Assembly: GCF_024464595.1 (NCBI RefSeq)
Contig: NZ_JANHAW010000001.1
Span: 496,001 to 560,000 of the forward strand
Origin: Halobellus litoreus
Lineage (GTDB): Archaea; Halobacteriota; Halobacteria; Halobacteriales; Haloferacaceae
Direction of reading: 5' to 3'
DNA length: 64,000 nucleotides
How positions within the stretch are numbered: the first letter of the stretch is position 1; the number at the start of each line of letters is the position of its first letter. Shown here piece after piece: positions 16,071-26,312 of this stretch. Both the position numbers and the translations under genes were made by a program. The notes under the pieces are model-generated. The model saw only the letters and a list, made by a program, of their open reading frames with translations. It did no database searches and was not told the DNA's origin.

Positions 16071-16916
16071 CTACTCGGTCGGCCGCGGCCGCGCGACGAA
16101 GAGCGTCTGGACGATGCTGAACGGGTCGTAGATGGACTGGTGACACTGACAGTAGACGTCGTCCTCGGCACCGAACTTTGCCGAGCCCTCGGCTTTGAAC
16201 TGCGGGACGCAGCAGAAGTGCGTACACTTGTTGAGCCACGCGATGTACCCCTCCTCGGTCGAGGCTTCCAGCCAGGGGTCGTCTTGCGCCATCTCCCGGA
16301 CCCGATCGGACTTGATGACCTGGATCGGGATGATGTCCTCGGCGTCCTCCGAGCGCCAGCGGCCGGTCGCGGGCTTGCCGAGGCCGGCGGTCCCGACCCC
16401 GTTGGACCACTCCTTGTAATCGGAGAAGTCGTCGACGTGGAGGCGGTCGCCCTCGGAGTACGCCTCGCTCTGCCACTCGTAGCCCGGCGAACTCCCCGAG
16501 CGGAAGAAGTTGTCCGAGTCGTAGTCGGGGTTGATCCCGGCGTAGGACTCGACGCCGCAGAACTGGAACCAGTCCGTGCTGTACGTCACGCCCGAGCCCT
16601 TGAAGTCCTCCGTCTCGGCGATGGTGACCTGAACCCCGCCCTGATCTTCTGTCTTTACTTCCGGCCAGACGCCCTTGAGATACCCCTCGTCGTCGATTTC
16701 GACGGGAATCTGTGGCATCCCGCGCGGTGCGGGACCGTCGGTGTTTTCGATGGCGTACGCCTGGGTGGACCCACCGCCGGCCCCGGACGATTGCGTCGCG
16801 GAGTTGATTGCGGCCGCACCTGTCGCGCCGACGCCCGCGAGTGCCGCGCCACCCACGACACCCTTGACGAACCGGCGGCGACCCGATTCCGCCGGGTACT
16901 TGTCGCGCTCGCTCAT
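16071..16916 (-). CDS. Rieske [2Fe-2S] iron-sulfur protein
   Basis: At 281 residues it has a Tat-type N-terminus with RRRFVKG from residue 13 and one membrane helix. The two cluster boxes are CTHFCC (C231, H233, C236) and CQCHQS (C256, C258, H259). This full ligand set supports a cytochrome bc-type Rieske subunit passing electrons from quinol to a copper or haem carrier outside the membrane. There is an unusual extra region of about 100 residues between the anchor and the cluster domain. No cytochrome b gene is adjacent. Confidence 0.88.
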   Translation of the reverse strand: MSERDKYPAESGRRRFVKGVVGGAALAGVGATGAAAINSATQSSGAGGGSTQAYAIENTDGPAPRGMPQIPVEIDDEGYLKGVWPEVKTEDQGGVQVTIAETEDFKGSGVTYSTDWFQFCGVESYAGINPDYDSDNFFRSGSSPGYEWQSEAYSEGDRLHVDDFSDYKEWSNGVGTAGLGKPATGRWRSEDAEDIIPIQVIKSDRVREMAQDDPWLEASTEEGYIAWLNKCTHFCCVPQFKAEGSAKFGAEDDVYCQCHQSIYDPFSIVQTLFVARPRPTE

Positions 16917-17081
16917 ACCTGATCCTTCGTCCCGCCGGTAAAAAGGATGACGAAACCCGTGGTCGAGTGCGTTCGCCGACCGACCGACGCGACCGGCTTA
17001 CAGACGACAGAAGCCGTCGAGCGCGCCCATCGAACCGAGATTCCGGTGATGGGTCTGTCGGTTGCAAATATCTCGATAACA

Positions 17082-17098
17082 CCGAGGTTTTTACTCGG
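17082..17098. promoter_or_regulatory. Palindrome over the ppc promoter
   Basis: CCGAG (17082-17086) and CTCGG (17094-17098) flank an AT-rich core (gttttta) that sits at the TATA position relative to the ppc ATG at 17119. A regulator bound here could block promoter recognition; this is inference from position. Confidence 0.3.
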
Positions 17099-17118
17099 AT
17101 GACAGTATATCGCTCGGT

Positions 17119-19812
17119 ATGGACTTGCACAGCAGGGACGTCAAGCAGGACGTCCGCGAACTCGGTGCCCTCCTCGGCGACGTGTTGGCCGAACAGACTT
17201 CCCGGGACGCCTTCGAGACCGTCGAAGACATCCGAACCGCCGCCATCGACTACAGGAAAGGCGACCGCGACTCGCGCACGGAACTGGACGGCCGACTCGA
17301 CGGGCTCTCGCCCGGCGACGAGAGCGTCGTCGCACGCGCCTTCACCACCTACTTCGAGCTCATCAATCTCGCCGAAGAGCGCGAGCGCGCCCGCGTCGTC
17401 CGCGAATCCTCCCAGAGGGGCGAACTCGAAGACGGCCTCGTCGCCACCGTCGAGACCTTGCTGGAGGCCGACGCAGACGCCGAGACCGTCCAGCAGGTCC
17501 TCGATGACGTTCTCATCGAGCCCACGTTCACCGCCCACCCGACGGAAGCGCGGCGGAAGACGGTGAAGGCGAAGCTCCGCTCCATCGCGAGCCGACTCGA
17601 AGAACTCGACGAGCGGCGGCTCACCGACCGCGAGCACGATCAGCTCTGGCGGAAGGTCGACGCCGAGGTCACGAGCCTCTGGCAGACCTCCCAGGTCCGC
17701 GAGCGACGCCCCGAACCCCAGGACGAGGCCCGCAACGTCCAGTGGTACCTCGAATCCATCCTCTTCGACGTCGTCGGCGAAGTGTACGCCGAACTGGAGG
17801 GCCTCCTCGCCGAGGAGTACCCCGAGGTCGACGTCCCGAAGCTCTTCGAGTTCCGCTCGTGGGCCGGCTCCGACCGCGACGGCAACCCCTTCGTCACGCC
17901 CGAGGTGACGACCGACACCCTGGAACGACAGCGCGGGGTCGTCCTCGAAAAGTACAGCCAGGCGCTCAAGCGACTCTCGGGCGTCCTGAGTCAGGACGGT
18001 CGCCGCGTCGAGGTCGGCGCGGGTCTCGAACGGTCGCTGAAGGCCGATCGGGCGCGGCTCCCAGGCGTCGCCGACGAGGCCGAAGAGCGCTATCCCGGAG
18101 AACCCTACCGCCAGAAGCTGAAGCTGATGCGCGAGCGACTCCGCCGGATCGAGGACGTCCGCCCCGACGGGTACGCCGACGAGAGCGAACTCCTCGAAGA
18201 CCTGGGCGTCATCGACGAGAGCCTCCGCTCGATCGGCGCCGACGTCGTCGCCGACGAGTACGTCGAACCGCTGATGCGGCAGGTCGACACGTTCGGCTTC
18301 ACGCTCGCGAGCCTGGACCTGCGCGACCACCAGGAGAACCACACTGAAGCGGTCGACGAGGCGCTCGCCAACGAGGGCATCGACTACGCCGCTCTCGACG
18401 AGGACGAGCGAATCGAGGTCCTGACCGAGTCGATCCTGCAGGAAGAGCGGGTCGTCGACCTCGACAACCCCGGCGAGATTTCCGAGACCGCCGAGCGCGT
18501 GCTCGAACGGTTCGGGATGCTCGGCGAGTGGCAGCGGGAGTTCGGCGTGGGCGCCATCGACACCTATTGCATCTCGATGACCGAGGAGCCCAGCCACGTA
18601 CTCGAAGTACTCTTTCTGGCCGATCAGGCGGGCGTCGTCTCGCTGCCCGATCACTGCGGCCTCGACGTGGTTCCCCTGCTCGAGACGGAGTCGGCGCTCA
18701 ACGGCGCGCGGCGCATTATGGGCACGCTCTTCGAGAACGAGGCGTACGCGCAGGCGCTCGACGCCCGCGAGAACGTCCAGGAGATTATGCTCGGCTATTC
18801 CGACTCCAACAAGGAGAACGGCTTCCTGGCCGCCAACTGGGACCTCTACAAGAACCAGCGACGCCTCGCGACCATCTGCGACGACTTCGGCGTGAAGATG
18901 CGGCTGTTCCACGGTCGCGGCGGGTCGATCTCCCGGGGTGGCGGCCCGATGAACGAGGCGATGCTCGCGCTGCCGAACGAGACAGTGACCGGGCAGATCA
19001 AGTTCACCGAGCAGGGCGAAGCGATCGCCGAGAAGTACGCGAACCCTCAGATCGCCGAGCGCAACGTCGAGCAGATGCTCAACGCACAGGTCCGATCGCG
19101 GTTCCGGGCGATCCGCGAGCCCGAGGAAGACGTCCGCGAGGAGTGGATCGACGCGATGGACGAGATGGCGACGACGGCCAGAGCGCAGTACCGCGACCTG
19201 CTGGAGTCCGACGGGTTCGTGACGTACTTCGGACAGGCGACGCCGATCGGAGTCATCGAGAACCTGAACCTCGGGTCCCGACCGGCGTCGCGGTCGGGCG
19301 AACGTACCGTCGAGGACCTGCGAGCGATCCCGTGGGTGTTCTCCTGGACGCAGTCGCGCTGCATCATCACCGGGTGGTACGCCCTGGGCACCGGGATCGA
19401 GGCCTACCTCGACGACGGCGGCGACCTCGAAACTCTCCAGGAGATGTACGAGACGTGGCCGTTCTTCAGAACGACGCTCGACAACGCGTCGCTGGCGCTC
19501 GCGCGGACCGATCTCGAAATCGCCTCCTACTACGCCGATCTCGCCGACGAGGACCTCCGCGAGGAGTTCTTCCCGCACCTCTCGGCTGAGTACGAGCGCG
19601 CCCGGGAGGTCGTCCTCGACGTGACCGACCGCGACTCGCTGCTGAAACGCGACTGGCTCGACGAGAGCCTCCGCCGCCGCAACCCCTACGTCGACCCGCT
19701 GAACCTGCTGCAGACGCACCTGCTCGATCTGGAGCACCGGACCGACGACGAGGAACAGACGCTGCGGCTGACGGTGAAGGGGATCGCCGCCGGGATGAAG
19801 AACACCGGATAG
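17119..19812 (+). CDS. ppc: Phosphoenolpyruvate carboxylase
   Basis: The 897-residue protein is a full-length bacterial-type PEP carboxylase. Catalytic motifs are TAHPTEARRKT with H140, GYSDSNKENG at 559-568 (K565) and FHGRGGS at 597-603 (R600). It makes oxaloacetate from PEP and bicarbonate, refilling the citric-acid cycle. It is divergent from the Rieske gene and stands alone. TTTTTA near 17088 is the likely TATA box, about 28 nt before the ATG. Confidence 0.95.
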   Translation: MDLHSRDVKQDVRELGALLGDVLAEQTSRDAFETVEDIRTAAIDYRKGDRDSRTELDGRLDGLSPGDESVVARAFTTYFELINLAEERERARVVRESSQRGELEDGLVATVETLLEADADAETVQQVLDDVLIEPTFTAHPTEARRKTVKAKLRSIASRLEELDERRLTDREHDQLWRKVDAEVTSLWQTSQVRERRPEPQDEARNVQWYLESILFDVVGEVYAELEGLLAEEYPEVDVPKLFEFRSWAGSDRDGNPFVTPEVTTDTLERQRGVVLEKYSQALKRLSGVLSQDGRRVEVGAGLERSLKADRARLPGVADEAEERYPGEPYRQKLKLMRERLRRIEDVRPDGYADESELLEDLGVIDESLRSIGADVVADEYVEPLMRQVDTFGFTLASLDLRDHQENHTEAVDEALANEGIDYAALDEDERIEVLTESILQEERVVDLDNPGEISETAERVLERFGMLGEWQREFGVGAIDTYCISMTEEPSHVLEVLFLADQAGVVSLPDHCGLDVVPLLETESALNGARRIMGTLFENEAYAQALDARENVQEIMLGYSDSNKENGFLAANWDLYKNQRRLATICDDFGVKMRLFHGRGGSISRGGGPMNEAMLALPNETVTGQIKFTEQGEAIAEKYANPQIAERNVEQMLNAQVRSRFRAIREPEEDVREEWIDAMDEMATTARAQYRDLLESDGFVTYFGQATPIGVIENLNLGSRPASRSGERTVEDLRAIPWVFSWTQSRCIITGWYALGTGIEAYLDDGGDLETLQEMYETWPFFRTTLDNASLALARTDLEIASYYADLADEDLREEFFPHLSAEYERAREVVLDVTDRDSLLKRDWLDESLRRRNPYVDPLNLLQTHLLDLEHRTDDEEQTLRLTVKGIAAGMKNTG

Positions 19813-19835
19813 CCGCGTCGCTGCGGCCGAAATTT

Positions 19836-19962
19836 GGCGAACAGTCGACACGCGCGGGTTGCTGCCCGCCGAATCGCTCCCGCGTCGACGTGCCGAACGA
19901 TCGCTGCCCGACGCGGGACGCCTGCTACGTCACGGGGGGTGTGGCCCCCTCTTGGTATATAA
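19836..19962 (-). ncRNA. Three-copy intergenic element, copy B (putative structured small RNA)
   Basis: Read on the minus strand, it begins with TTATATAC (19962 down to 19955), 9 nt after the aldo/keto-reductase stop codon. It continues with a 9-nt spacer, GCCA, CCCCCCGTGACG, then TCCCGCGTCG pairing with CGACGCGGGA around the conserved loop. It ends with TCGACTGTTCGCC at 19836. The outermost helix pair is T-A where copies A and C have C-G, a compensatory change. This is the shortest copy: its 3' arm is the small hairpin GCGGG/CCCGC. GTG is followed by ACG TAG, so it is not a protein start. Confidence 0.6.
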
Positions 19963-19970
19963 CCCTCCGC

Positions 19971-20771
19971 TCAGTCCTGACGCCAGGGCGTGCCCTCGAA
20001 GTCGACGACGCGGTGCCGGCGCTCCACCGCGTCGATCGCGGCGACGTCCTCGTCGTCCAGGTCCAGATCCAGTGCGGCGTAGTTCTCGCGGATGTGCGCC
20101 GGCGTCCCGGACTTCGGGATCGGCGTGACGTTCTCCTTCGCCAGCAGCCACGCGAGCGACACCTGCGCCGCCGTGGCGTCGTGCTTCTCCGCGACGTCGA
20201 CGATCTGGGGGACCTCGGCGACTTTCCCGCGGGCGATCGGCGAGTACGCGACCAGGCGGTGCCCCGCTTCGACGGCCAGTTCGTGTAATTCTGTCTGCGG
20301 AAGCAACGGGTGCATCTCGATCTGGTGCGCCAAGAGCGGCGCGTCGAGACGGTCGAGGGCCGTTTCGAGTTGATCGGGACGGAAGTTGCTCAGGCCGACG
20401 TGGTCGACGACGCCCTCGTCGACGAGTTCGTCGAGCGCGGGCAGCGTCTCGTCGGGATCGTACGCGTCGAGCGGCCAGTGGACGTACAGCAGGTCGATCG
20501 AGTCGACGTCGAGCCGCGCCGCGCTCTCTCGCGCGGTCGCGAGCACGTCGTCGTACGCCAGATTTTTCGTGTCGAGTTTCGTCGCGACGAAGACCTCCTC
20601 GGCGTCGCGGTCGGCGCGCGCGAGTCCCTCGGCGACGAGCGCCTCGTTCCCGTAGCTCTGTGCGGTGTCGACGTGGTCGTATCCGAGGTCGACAGCGGTC
20701 GAGACGGCGGTCGGTCCCTGCTCGGGGTCGGTGAGGTCGTACGTCCCGAGACCGAGCGGTGGAAAGTCCAT
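19971..20771 (-). CDS. Aldo/keto reductase
   Basis: The 266-residue TIM-barrel oxidoreductase has the AKR tetrad D35, Y40 (DTAQSYGNE), K65 (ATKLD) and H98 (YVHWP). The NADP-binding tail (PIPKSGTPAHIREN) lies near 215-230. The start at 20771 (MDFPPLGLGTYDL) matches the usual N-terminal strand; longer in-frame extensions run into unrelated sequence. It reduces aldehydes or ketones with NADPH; the substrate is unknown. Confidence 0.88.
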   Translation of the reverse strand: MDFPPLGLGTYDLTDPEQGPTAVSTAVDLGYDHVDTAQSYGNEALVAEGLARADRDAEEVFVATKLDTKNLAYDDVLATARESAARLDVDSIDLLYVHWPLDAYDPDETLPALDELVDEGVVDHVGLSNFRPDQLETALDRLDAPLLAHQIEMHPLLPQTELHELAVEAGHRLVAYSPIARGKVAEVPQIVDVAEKHDATAAQVSLAWLLAKENVTPIPKSGTPAHIRENYAALDLDLDDEDVAAIDAVERRHRVVDFEGTPWRQD

Positions 20772-20874
20772 ACAACACCGACGCGTGCCAGGCTTTCGAT
20801 AGTTTCGGTGTCGCCCGACGGGAGCCGGGTCGGGCGTCGGTGTCCCTTTGTCGTTCCCGGCCGAACGCGGAGGT

Positions 20875-22143
20875 ATGACAGACGCTGATTCTTCCACAGC
20901 GGGTGATTCCGGCGCCGCCGCTCCGGACGGTTCCGGTGCCGAAACGTCGGCCGATTCCGAGGCGTCGACGCCGAACGGAGCCGGATCCGACGACGGTTTC
21001 GATGCAGAGTCCGATTCCGCCGCCGGATCCGACTCCGACGCCGAATCCGAATCCCGACTCCTCGTCTACGGCGCGTACGGCTACACCGGCCGCCTGATCG
21101 TCGAGGCCGCGGTCGAACGCGGTCTCGACCCCGTCGTCGCCGGGCGGGACGTCACCAAGACGCGGGGCGTGGCGACCGCGAACGGGCTCAAGGCGCGGAC
21201 GTTCCCCGTCGAAACCGCCGCCGAGCACCTCGGCGACGTCGACGCGGTGCTCAACTGCGCCGGCCCGTTCGCCGGGACGGCCGACGCGATGGCCGACGCC
21301 TGCATCGAGACCGAGACGCACTACCTCGACATCACCGGCGAACTGGCGGTCTTCGAGCGGATCAGCCGTCGCGACGCCGATGCCGCGGCGGCCGGCGTGA
21401 CGCTCCTCCCGGGTGTGGGCTTCGACGTCGTTCCGACCGACTGTCTCGCGGCGCACCTCCACCGCCGACTCCCGGAGGCGACGCACCTCTCGCTGGCGCT
21501 CGAAGCCGACGGCGGGGTCTCGCCGGGGACGCTGAAGACGGTCCTGTCGGATCTGAGCGCGGGGGGTGCGGTGCGGCGCGACGGCGACCTCCGGTACGAA
21601 CGCGTCGGCGCGCGGACCCGCGTCGTCGACTTCGGTGACGGGCTCCGGCGCGCGGTCTCGATTCCCTGGGGCGACGTCTCGACGGCGTATCACACCACCG
21701 GGATTCCGAACGTGGACGTGTACCTCTCCCTGCCGGCGAACGCGCGGCGCGCGGTCGCGCTCTCGGCCTACGCGGGCGGCGCGCTCGACAGCGACGCCCT
21801 CCAGCGGGGGCTCTCGTGGCTCGTCGACCGCTACGTCGACGGCCCCGACGAGGAGACGCGCGCGACGGGCGAGTCGCGGGTCTGGGGCGAGGCCAGGTCC
21901 AGCGACGACCGGGTCGTCTCGCGACTCCGGACGCCGGAGACGTACCGCCTCACCGTTCGGACGGCGCTCTTGATAGCGACGAAGGTGCTCGGCGGGGAGG
22001 CCCCCGTCGGCTATCAGACGCCCGCCGGCGCGTTCGGACCGGATCTGATCCTCGACGTTCCCGGCGTCGAACGCGTCGACGTCGAGGACGGCGAAGTCGT
22101 CGAGCACGCGTCGGAACCGAGCACTTCGCGGGCTGCGGAGTAG
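20875..22143 (+). CDS. Saccharopine dehydrogenase family protein
   Basis: The 422-residue protein starts with about 55 residues of Ser/Asp/Glu-rich sequence, probably disordered. A Rossmann domain ([12 protein letters not shown] near 58-69) and a C-terminal alpha/beta domain follow. This is the trans-acting enoyl reductase/saccharopine dehydrogenase-like family, whose members often act on lipids or are uncharacterised. [14 protein letters not shown] near 175 is typical of the family. ATG 20875 is chosen as the first ATG. Confidence 0.78.
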   Translation: MTDADSSTAGDSGAAAPDGSGAETSADSEASTPNGAGSDDGFDAESDSAAGSDSDAESESRLLVYGAYGYTGRLIVEAAVERGLDPVVAGRDVTKTRGVATANGLKARTFPVETAAEHLGDVDAVLNCAGPFAGTADAMADACIETETHYLDITGELAVFERISRRDADAAAAGVTLLPGVGFDVVPTDCLAAHLHRRLPEATHLSLALEADGGVSPGTLKTVLSDLSAGGAVRRDGDLRYERVGARTRVVDFGDGLRRAVSIPWGDVSTAYHTTGIPNVDVYLSLPANARRAVALSAYAGGALDSDALQRGLSWLVDRYVDGPDEETRATGESRVWGEARSSDDRVVSRLRTPETYRLTVRTALLIATKVLGGEAPVGYQTPAGAFGPDLILDVPGVERVDVEDGEVVEHASEPSTSRAAE

Positions 22144-22315
22144 CGGCCCGCGGGACTCTCACCGCTCCAGAGAATTTCACGTATGTCGAATATATTCTTT
22201 GATAGTACCCGTTCTGTCGGTCACTCGCCGGAGAGACGATGCGTATCCGTGCGGGTCGGTCGCATACCGTCCGTCGCTCCGAAACGGTTTTGATGCGGCC
22301 TCGCGCACACTCGGT

Positions 22316-23974
22316 ATGCCGAAGGAACCCGACACCGGGTACGACCCCACGCTGGGTCGGAAGTTCATTTTCGTGACCGGCGGGGTGATGTCCGGGCTGG
22401 GCAAGGGGATCACCGCCGCGAGCACCGGCCGTCTGCTGTCGAACGCGGGCTTCGACGTGACGGCGGTCAAGATCGATCCGTACCTCAACGTCGACGCGGG
22501 GACGATGAACCCGTACCAGCACGGCGAGGTATACGTGTTAAAGGACGGCGGCGAGGTCGACCTTGACCTCGGAAACTACGAGCGCTTCCTCGGCGTCGAC
22601 ATGACCTCCGATCACAACGTCACCACGGGGAAGACCTACCAGCACGTCATCGAGAAGGAGCGCGCGGGCGACTATCTGGGCAAGACCGTCCAGATCATTC
22701 CGCACATCACCAACGACATCAAGCGCCGGATCAGGGAGGCCGCCGAGGGGACCGACGTCTGTATCGTCGAGGTCGGCGGCACCGTCGGCGACATCGAGGG
22801 GATGCCCTACCTGGAGGCGCTCCGGCAGTTCGCCCACGAGGAGGACGACGGCGACATCCTCTTTACGCACGTCACGCTCGTCCCGTACTCGAAGAACGGC
22901 GAGCAGAAGACGAAGCCGACGCAGCACTCCGTAAAGGAACTTCGGTCGATCGGCCTCCAGCCCGACATCCTCGTCGGGCGGTGTGAGAACGAACTCGACC
23001 CGAAGACGAAGGAGAAGATCGCGCTCTTCTGCGACGTCCCGACGGAGGCGGTCTTCTCCAACGCCGACGTCGAGGACGTCTACCACGTCCCGCTGATGGT
23101 CGAGGAGGAGGGCCTCGACCAGTACGTGATGGAGCGGCTGAACCTCGATGCGGAGGCGCTGCCGCCGGCGGAACGCGAGAACCGCTGGCGGGAACTGGTC
23201 ACGCGCGAGCGGACCGACGAGGTCGACATCGCGCTGGTCGGGAAGTACGACCTCGAGGACGCCTATATGTCCGTCCGCGAGGCGCTGAAGCACGCGGGCA
23301 TCGAGCGCCGGACTGAGGTAAACGTCCTGTGGGTCGACTCCGACGAGATGCTCGATCGGCACGAAAACAGACTGAAAGAGGCCGACGGCGTCGTCGTCCC
23401 CGGCGGCTTCGGCTCCCGCGGCATCGAGGGGAAACTGAAGGCCGTCGAGTACTGCCGAGAGAACGACGTTCCGTTCCTGGGCCTCTGTCTCGGCTTCCAG
23501 ATGGCTGTCGTCGAGCACGCGCGAAACGTCCTCGGACTCGAGGGCGCTCACTCCGCGGAGTTAGACCCCGACACCGAACACCCCGTGATCGACATCCTCC
23601 CCGAGCAGTACGAGGTCAACGACATGGGCGGGACGATGCGCCTCGGCGCACACGACACGGCGATCGACGCCGGCTCCCTCGCCGAACGGGTCTACGACGA
23701 CACGGTCTGTACCGAACGCCACCGCCACCGCTACGAGGTCAACCCCGAGTACATCGGAGAGTTGGAGGCGGGCGCGCTCGACTTCTCCGGACGCGCCGAC
23801 AACCGGATGGAGATTCTCGAACGCACCGATCACCCGTTCTTCCTCGGGACGCAGTTCCATCCGGAGTTCCGCTCGCGGCCGGACCGAGCGAGTCCGCCGT
23901 TCGTCGGGTTCCTCGACGCGGTGTCCGGGGAGTTGGACGCGCGTGACCTCGCGGACAGGGAGGTGCAGGCCTGA
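22316..23974 (+). CDS. pyrG: CTP synthase
   Basis: The 552-residue enzyme has an N-terminal synthetase domain ([16 protein letters not shown], residues about 16-31; [13 protein letters not shown]) and a C-terminal class I glutaminase domain with C391 in GLCLGFQ. It converts UTP to CTP with glutamine and ATP. Its TGA overlaps the guaAB ATG (TGATG), so the two nucleotide-synthesis genes are translationally coupled. Confidence 0.96.
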   Translation: MPKEPDTGYDPTLGRKFIFVTGGVMSGLGKGITAASTGRLLSNAGFDVTAVKIDPYLNVDAGTMNPYQHGEVYVLKDGGEVDLDLGNYERFLGVDMTSDHNVTTGKTYQHVIEKERAGDYLGKTVQIIPHITNDIKRRIREAAEGTDVCIVEVGGTVGDIEGMPYLEALRQFAHEEDDGDILFTHVTLVPYSKNGEQKTKPTQHSVKELRSIGLQPDILVGRCENELDPKTKEKIALFCDVPTEAVFSNADVEDVYHVPLMVEEEGLDQYVMERLNLDAEALPPAERENRWRELVTRERTDEVDIALVGKYDLEDAYMSVREALKHAGIERRTEVNVLWVDSDEMLDRHENRLKEADGVVVPGGFGSRGIEGKLKAVEYCRENDVPFLGLCLGFQMAVVEHARNVLGLEGAHSAELDPDTEHPVIDILPEQYEVNDMGGTMRLGAHDTAIDAGSLAERVYDDTVCTERHRHRYEVNPEYIGELEAGALDFSGRADNRMEILERTDHPFFLGTQFHPEFRSRPDRASPPFVGFLDAVSGELDARDLADREVQA

Positions 23975-24891
23975 TGGTCGACGCACCGTCGTTCATCGAC
24001 GACGCGGTCGAAGAGATCGACGAGCAGATCGGCGACGCCAACGCCGTCATCGCGCTCTCGGGCGGCGTCGACTCCTCGGTCGCCGCCGCGCTGGCGTACC
24101 GCGCGATCGGGGACCGCCTCACCCCGGTCTACGTCGACACCGGACTGATGCGGAAGGGCGAGACCGAGCAGATCAGAGAGACCTTCTCGTATATGGACTC
24201 GCTGCGGATCGTCGAGGCGCAGGACCGCTTCCTCGACGCGCTCGCGGGGATCACCGACCCCGAGGAGAAGCGTCACGCGATCGGCGAGCGGTTCATCCGC
24301 GAGTTCGAGCGGGAGGCCATCTCCGCCGACGCCGACTACCTCGTCCAGGGGACGATCTACCCCGACCGGATCGAGTCCGAGGGGAACATCAAGTCCCACC
24401 ACAACGTCGGCGGGCTTCCGGAGGTCGTCGACTTCGAGGGACTCGTCGAACCCGTCCGCGAACTGTACAAGGACGAGGTCCGCGACGTGGCCCGCGAACT
24501 CGGCCTCGAAGAGATCATCTCAGAGCGGATGCCGTTCCCCGGCCCGGGGCTGGCGATCCGCGTCGTCGGCGAGGTGACGAGAGAGAAGGTCGACATCGCC
24601 CGCGAGGCCTGTCACATCGTCGAGGAGGAGACGGCCGAACACGACCCCTGGCAGGCGTTCGCCGCCGTCGTCGGCAAGGGGACCGGCGTGAAGGGCGACA
24701 ACCGCGTCCACGGCTGGATCGTCTCGGTCCGCTCCGTCGAGTCCCGCGACGGGATGACCGCGCGCGCACAGGAACTCCCCTGGGAGACGCTGCAGCGCAT
24801 CCAGTCGCGGATCACCGGCGAGAACGAGAACGTCGCCCGCGTGGTCTACGACGTGACGCACAAACCACCCGCGACCATCGAGTACGAATGA
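23974..24891 (+). CDS. guaAB: GMP synthase subunit B (ATP pyrophosphatase)
   Basis: At 305 residues this is the stand-alone ATP-pyrophosphatase subunit of archaeal GMP synthase. The PP-loop SGGVDSS is at 29-35; PGPGLAIRV and the C-terminal dimer segment ([20 protein letters not shown]) are intact. It aminates XMP to GMP with ammonia from a separate glutaminase subunit, which is not in this window. It overlaps pyrG and the next small gene. Confidence 0.95.
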   Translation: MVDAPSFIDDAVEEIDEQIGDANAVIALSGGVDSSVAAALAYRAIGDRLTPVYVDTGLMRKGETEQIRETFSYMDSLRIVEAQDRFLDALAGITDPEEKRHAIGERFIREFEREAISADADYLVQGTIYPDRIESEGNIKSHHNVGGLPEVVDFEGLVEPVRELYKDEVRDVARELGLEEIISERMPFPGPGLAIRVVGEVTREKVDIAREACHIVEEETAEHDPWQAFAAVVGKGTGVKGDNRVHGWIVSVRSVESRDGMTARAQELPWETLQRIQSRITGENENVARVVYDVTHKPPATIEYE

Positions 24892-25220
24892 TCCTGGTCG
24901 CAGGCGCAGATGCGAACGGCCTGGGCGACGCGCTCGAAGCGCTCGGCGTCGAGGTCGTCCGCGTCACCGGCGTCGCCACCCGGGAATCGCTCGACGCGGC
25001 CGGACTCGCGGAGGCCCACACGCTCGTCCTGACGGATATGGACGACGCCTCCGCGATCCCGGTGGCGAAGGAGGCGAACACCGAGGTGCGAATCGTCGCC
25101 TACAGCCGCGACTCGCTCCCGGAGTTCGCCCGCGGGCAGGCCGACCTCGCTATCGACCCCGACCTCCTGACGCCGGACGTCGTCGCCGAGGAACTGGTCG
25201 ACGGGCGGGTCGAGGGGTAG
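24888..25220 (+). CDS. Small conserved haloarchaeal protein coupled to guaAB (DUF7126-like)
   Basis: The 110-residue protein has a Rossmann-like pattern ([36 protein letters not shown]) and resembles a TrkA-N or coenzyme-binding half-domain. Its ATG overlaps the guaAB TGA as ATGA. The tight coupling suggests a role tied to GMP or CTP synthesis, for example a regulatory or assembly factor, but no function is known to me. The family label is tentative. Confidence 0.7.
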   Translation: MILVAGADANGLGDALEALGVEVVRVTGVATRESLDAAGLAEAHTLVLTDMDDASAIPVAKEANTEVRIVAYSRDSLPEFARGQADLAIDPDLLTPDVVAEELVDGRVEG

Positions 25221-25245
25221 CGGACCGCGTCGTTCCCCGGCCACC

Positions 25246-26172
25246 TCACTCCTCGTGTCGCAACTGTCGCGCGCACAGCGACGGCCCCGGGACGAGCGAG
25301 TCGTCGTCCGTGTCGGGAAGACCGATGTGCGGCCGGCCGTCGTCGTCGACGAAGACCGATAGCCCGGTCCAGGAGACGGCGTCGGGGTCCGAGAGCGTCC
25401 ACGTCGTCACCGCGTCGGGGTCCGCCGCCGACGCCCCGGCGACCTCGACGGTCACTCGGTACGTTCCCGTCCGTACCGCGAGGTTTCCGATGACGTACTC
25501 GTAGGCCGGATCCGGCGCGTCCGCGCTCGCCTCGACGGTCGTCGAGAACACCGCGCGGGGCGCGCCGTCGTCGAGGTAATCGACGAACACCGAGATCGGG
25601 TGTTCGGCGCCGTCGAAGCGGAAGAGGTGGATCTCGGCGCCGTAGCGTTCACCGGGGTCGACGGCGTTCGCGTCGGTATCGGCCGCGGCGTAGGGTTCGT
25701 CGGCGGATTCACAGACCACCGCGCTCCACGGCGCGACCTCGTGGCGGCCGTCGCGGCCGACGAAGTGGGGGACCTCGTGACGGTTCCGTCCGTATCCCCC
25801 GCGCTCGCCGTACTGCGCGGCGGCGCGGCACGCACCGAACAGGTAGAATCCTCCGCCTGTCTCGACGACGAGCGTCGCGGCGGGGTCGCCGATCTCCGGG
25901 CGTCTCGCGGGCGCGTCGCCGGCGTACTCGACGATCTCGTTCCGCACGGCCGTGCGTTCGTACTCCCGAACGAACGCGAGGGCGTCCGCCGCCGACGGCG
26001 ACTCGGGGGGGTCCGGGAGGGGTTCAGTCTCGGTCAGCGGCGTCGCCGTCGGCCCCGGAACCGTCGTATCGGTCTCGGTGGATCGGTCCGTGGTCGGTCC
26101 GGTGCGACCGCCGCAACCGGCGAGCGATGCGGGGAGGACGGAGAGGGCGGCGAGCAGTCGTCTGCGTCGCAT
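25246..26172 (-). CDS. Haloarchaeal lipoprotein of unknown function
   Basis: The 308-residue protein starts MRRRRLLAAL, with a twin-Arg-rich N-terminus and lipobox SLAGC at about 16-20. A Thr/Pro-rich linker and a secreted beta-rich domain follow (about 60-290), with repeated VFVDYLDD/VFVDDDG strands. I do not recognise the family. It is convergent with the guaAB operon. Confidence 0.65.
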   Translation of the reverse strand: MRRRRLLAALSVLPASLAGCGGRTGPTTDRSTETDTTVPGPTATPLTETEPLPDPPESPSAADALAFVREYERTAVRNEIVEYAGDAPARRPEIGDPAATLVVETGGGFYLFGACRAAAQYGERGGYGRNRHEVPHFVGRDGRHEVAPWSAVVCESADEPYAAADTDANAVDPGERYGAEIHLFRFDGAEHPISVFVDYLDDGAPRAVFSTTVEASADAPDPAYEYVIGNLAVRTGTYRVTVEVAGASAADPDAVTTWTLSDPDAVSWTGLSVFVDDDGRPHIGLPDTDDDSLVPGPSLCARQLRHEE

Positions 26173-26312
26173 CGCCGGCAGTCGTCCGCCCAGCCGTAAA
26201 GCCGTTCTGCGTGGCGCGATCCGGAGGTCGCCGAAAACCGAGGCCGTAGGAACCGCGGCGTCGGATCACGCGCGCCGGAGAATCGCGCCGACGATGGACG
26301 AGGCCGCGGGCG

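Noticed and set aside
15967-19851. A very long minus-strand frame opposite ppc and into the Rieske gene.
   Set aside because: It mirrors the true ppc gene; long antisense frames are common in high-GC haloarchaeal genes.
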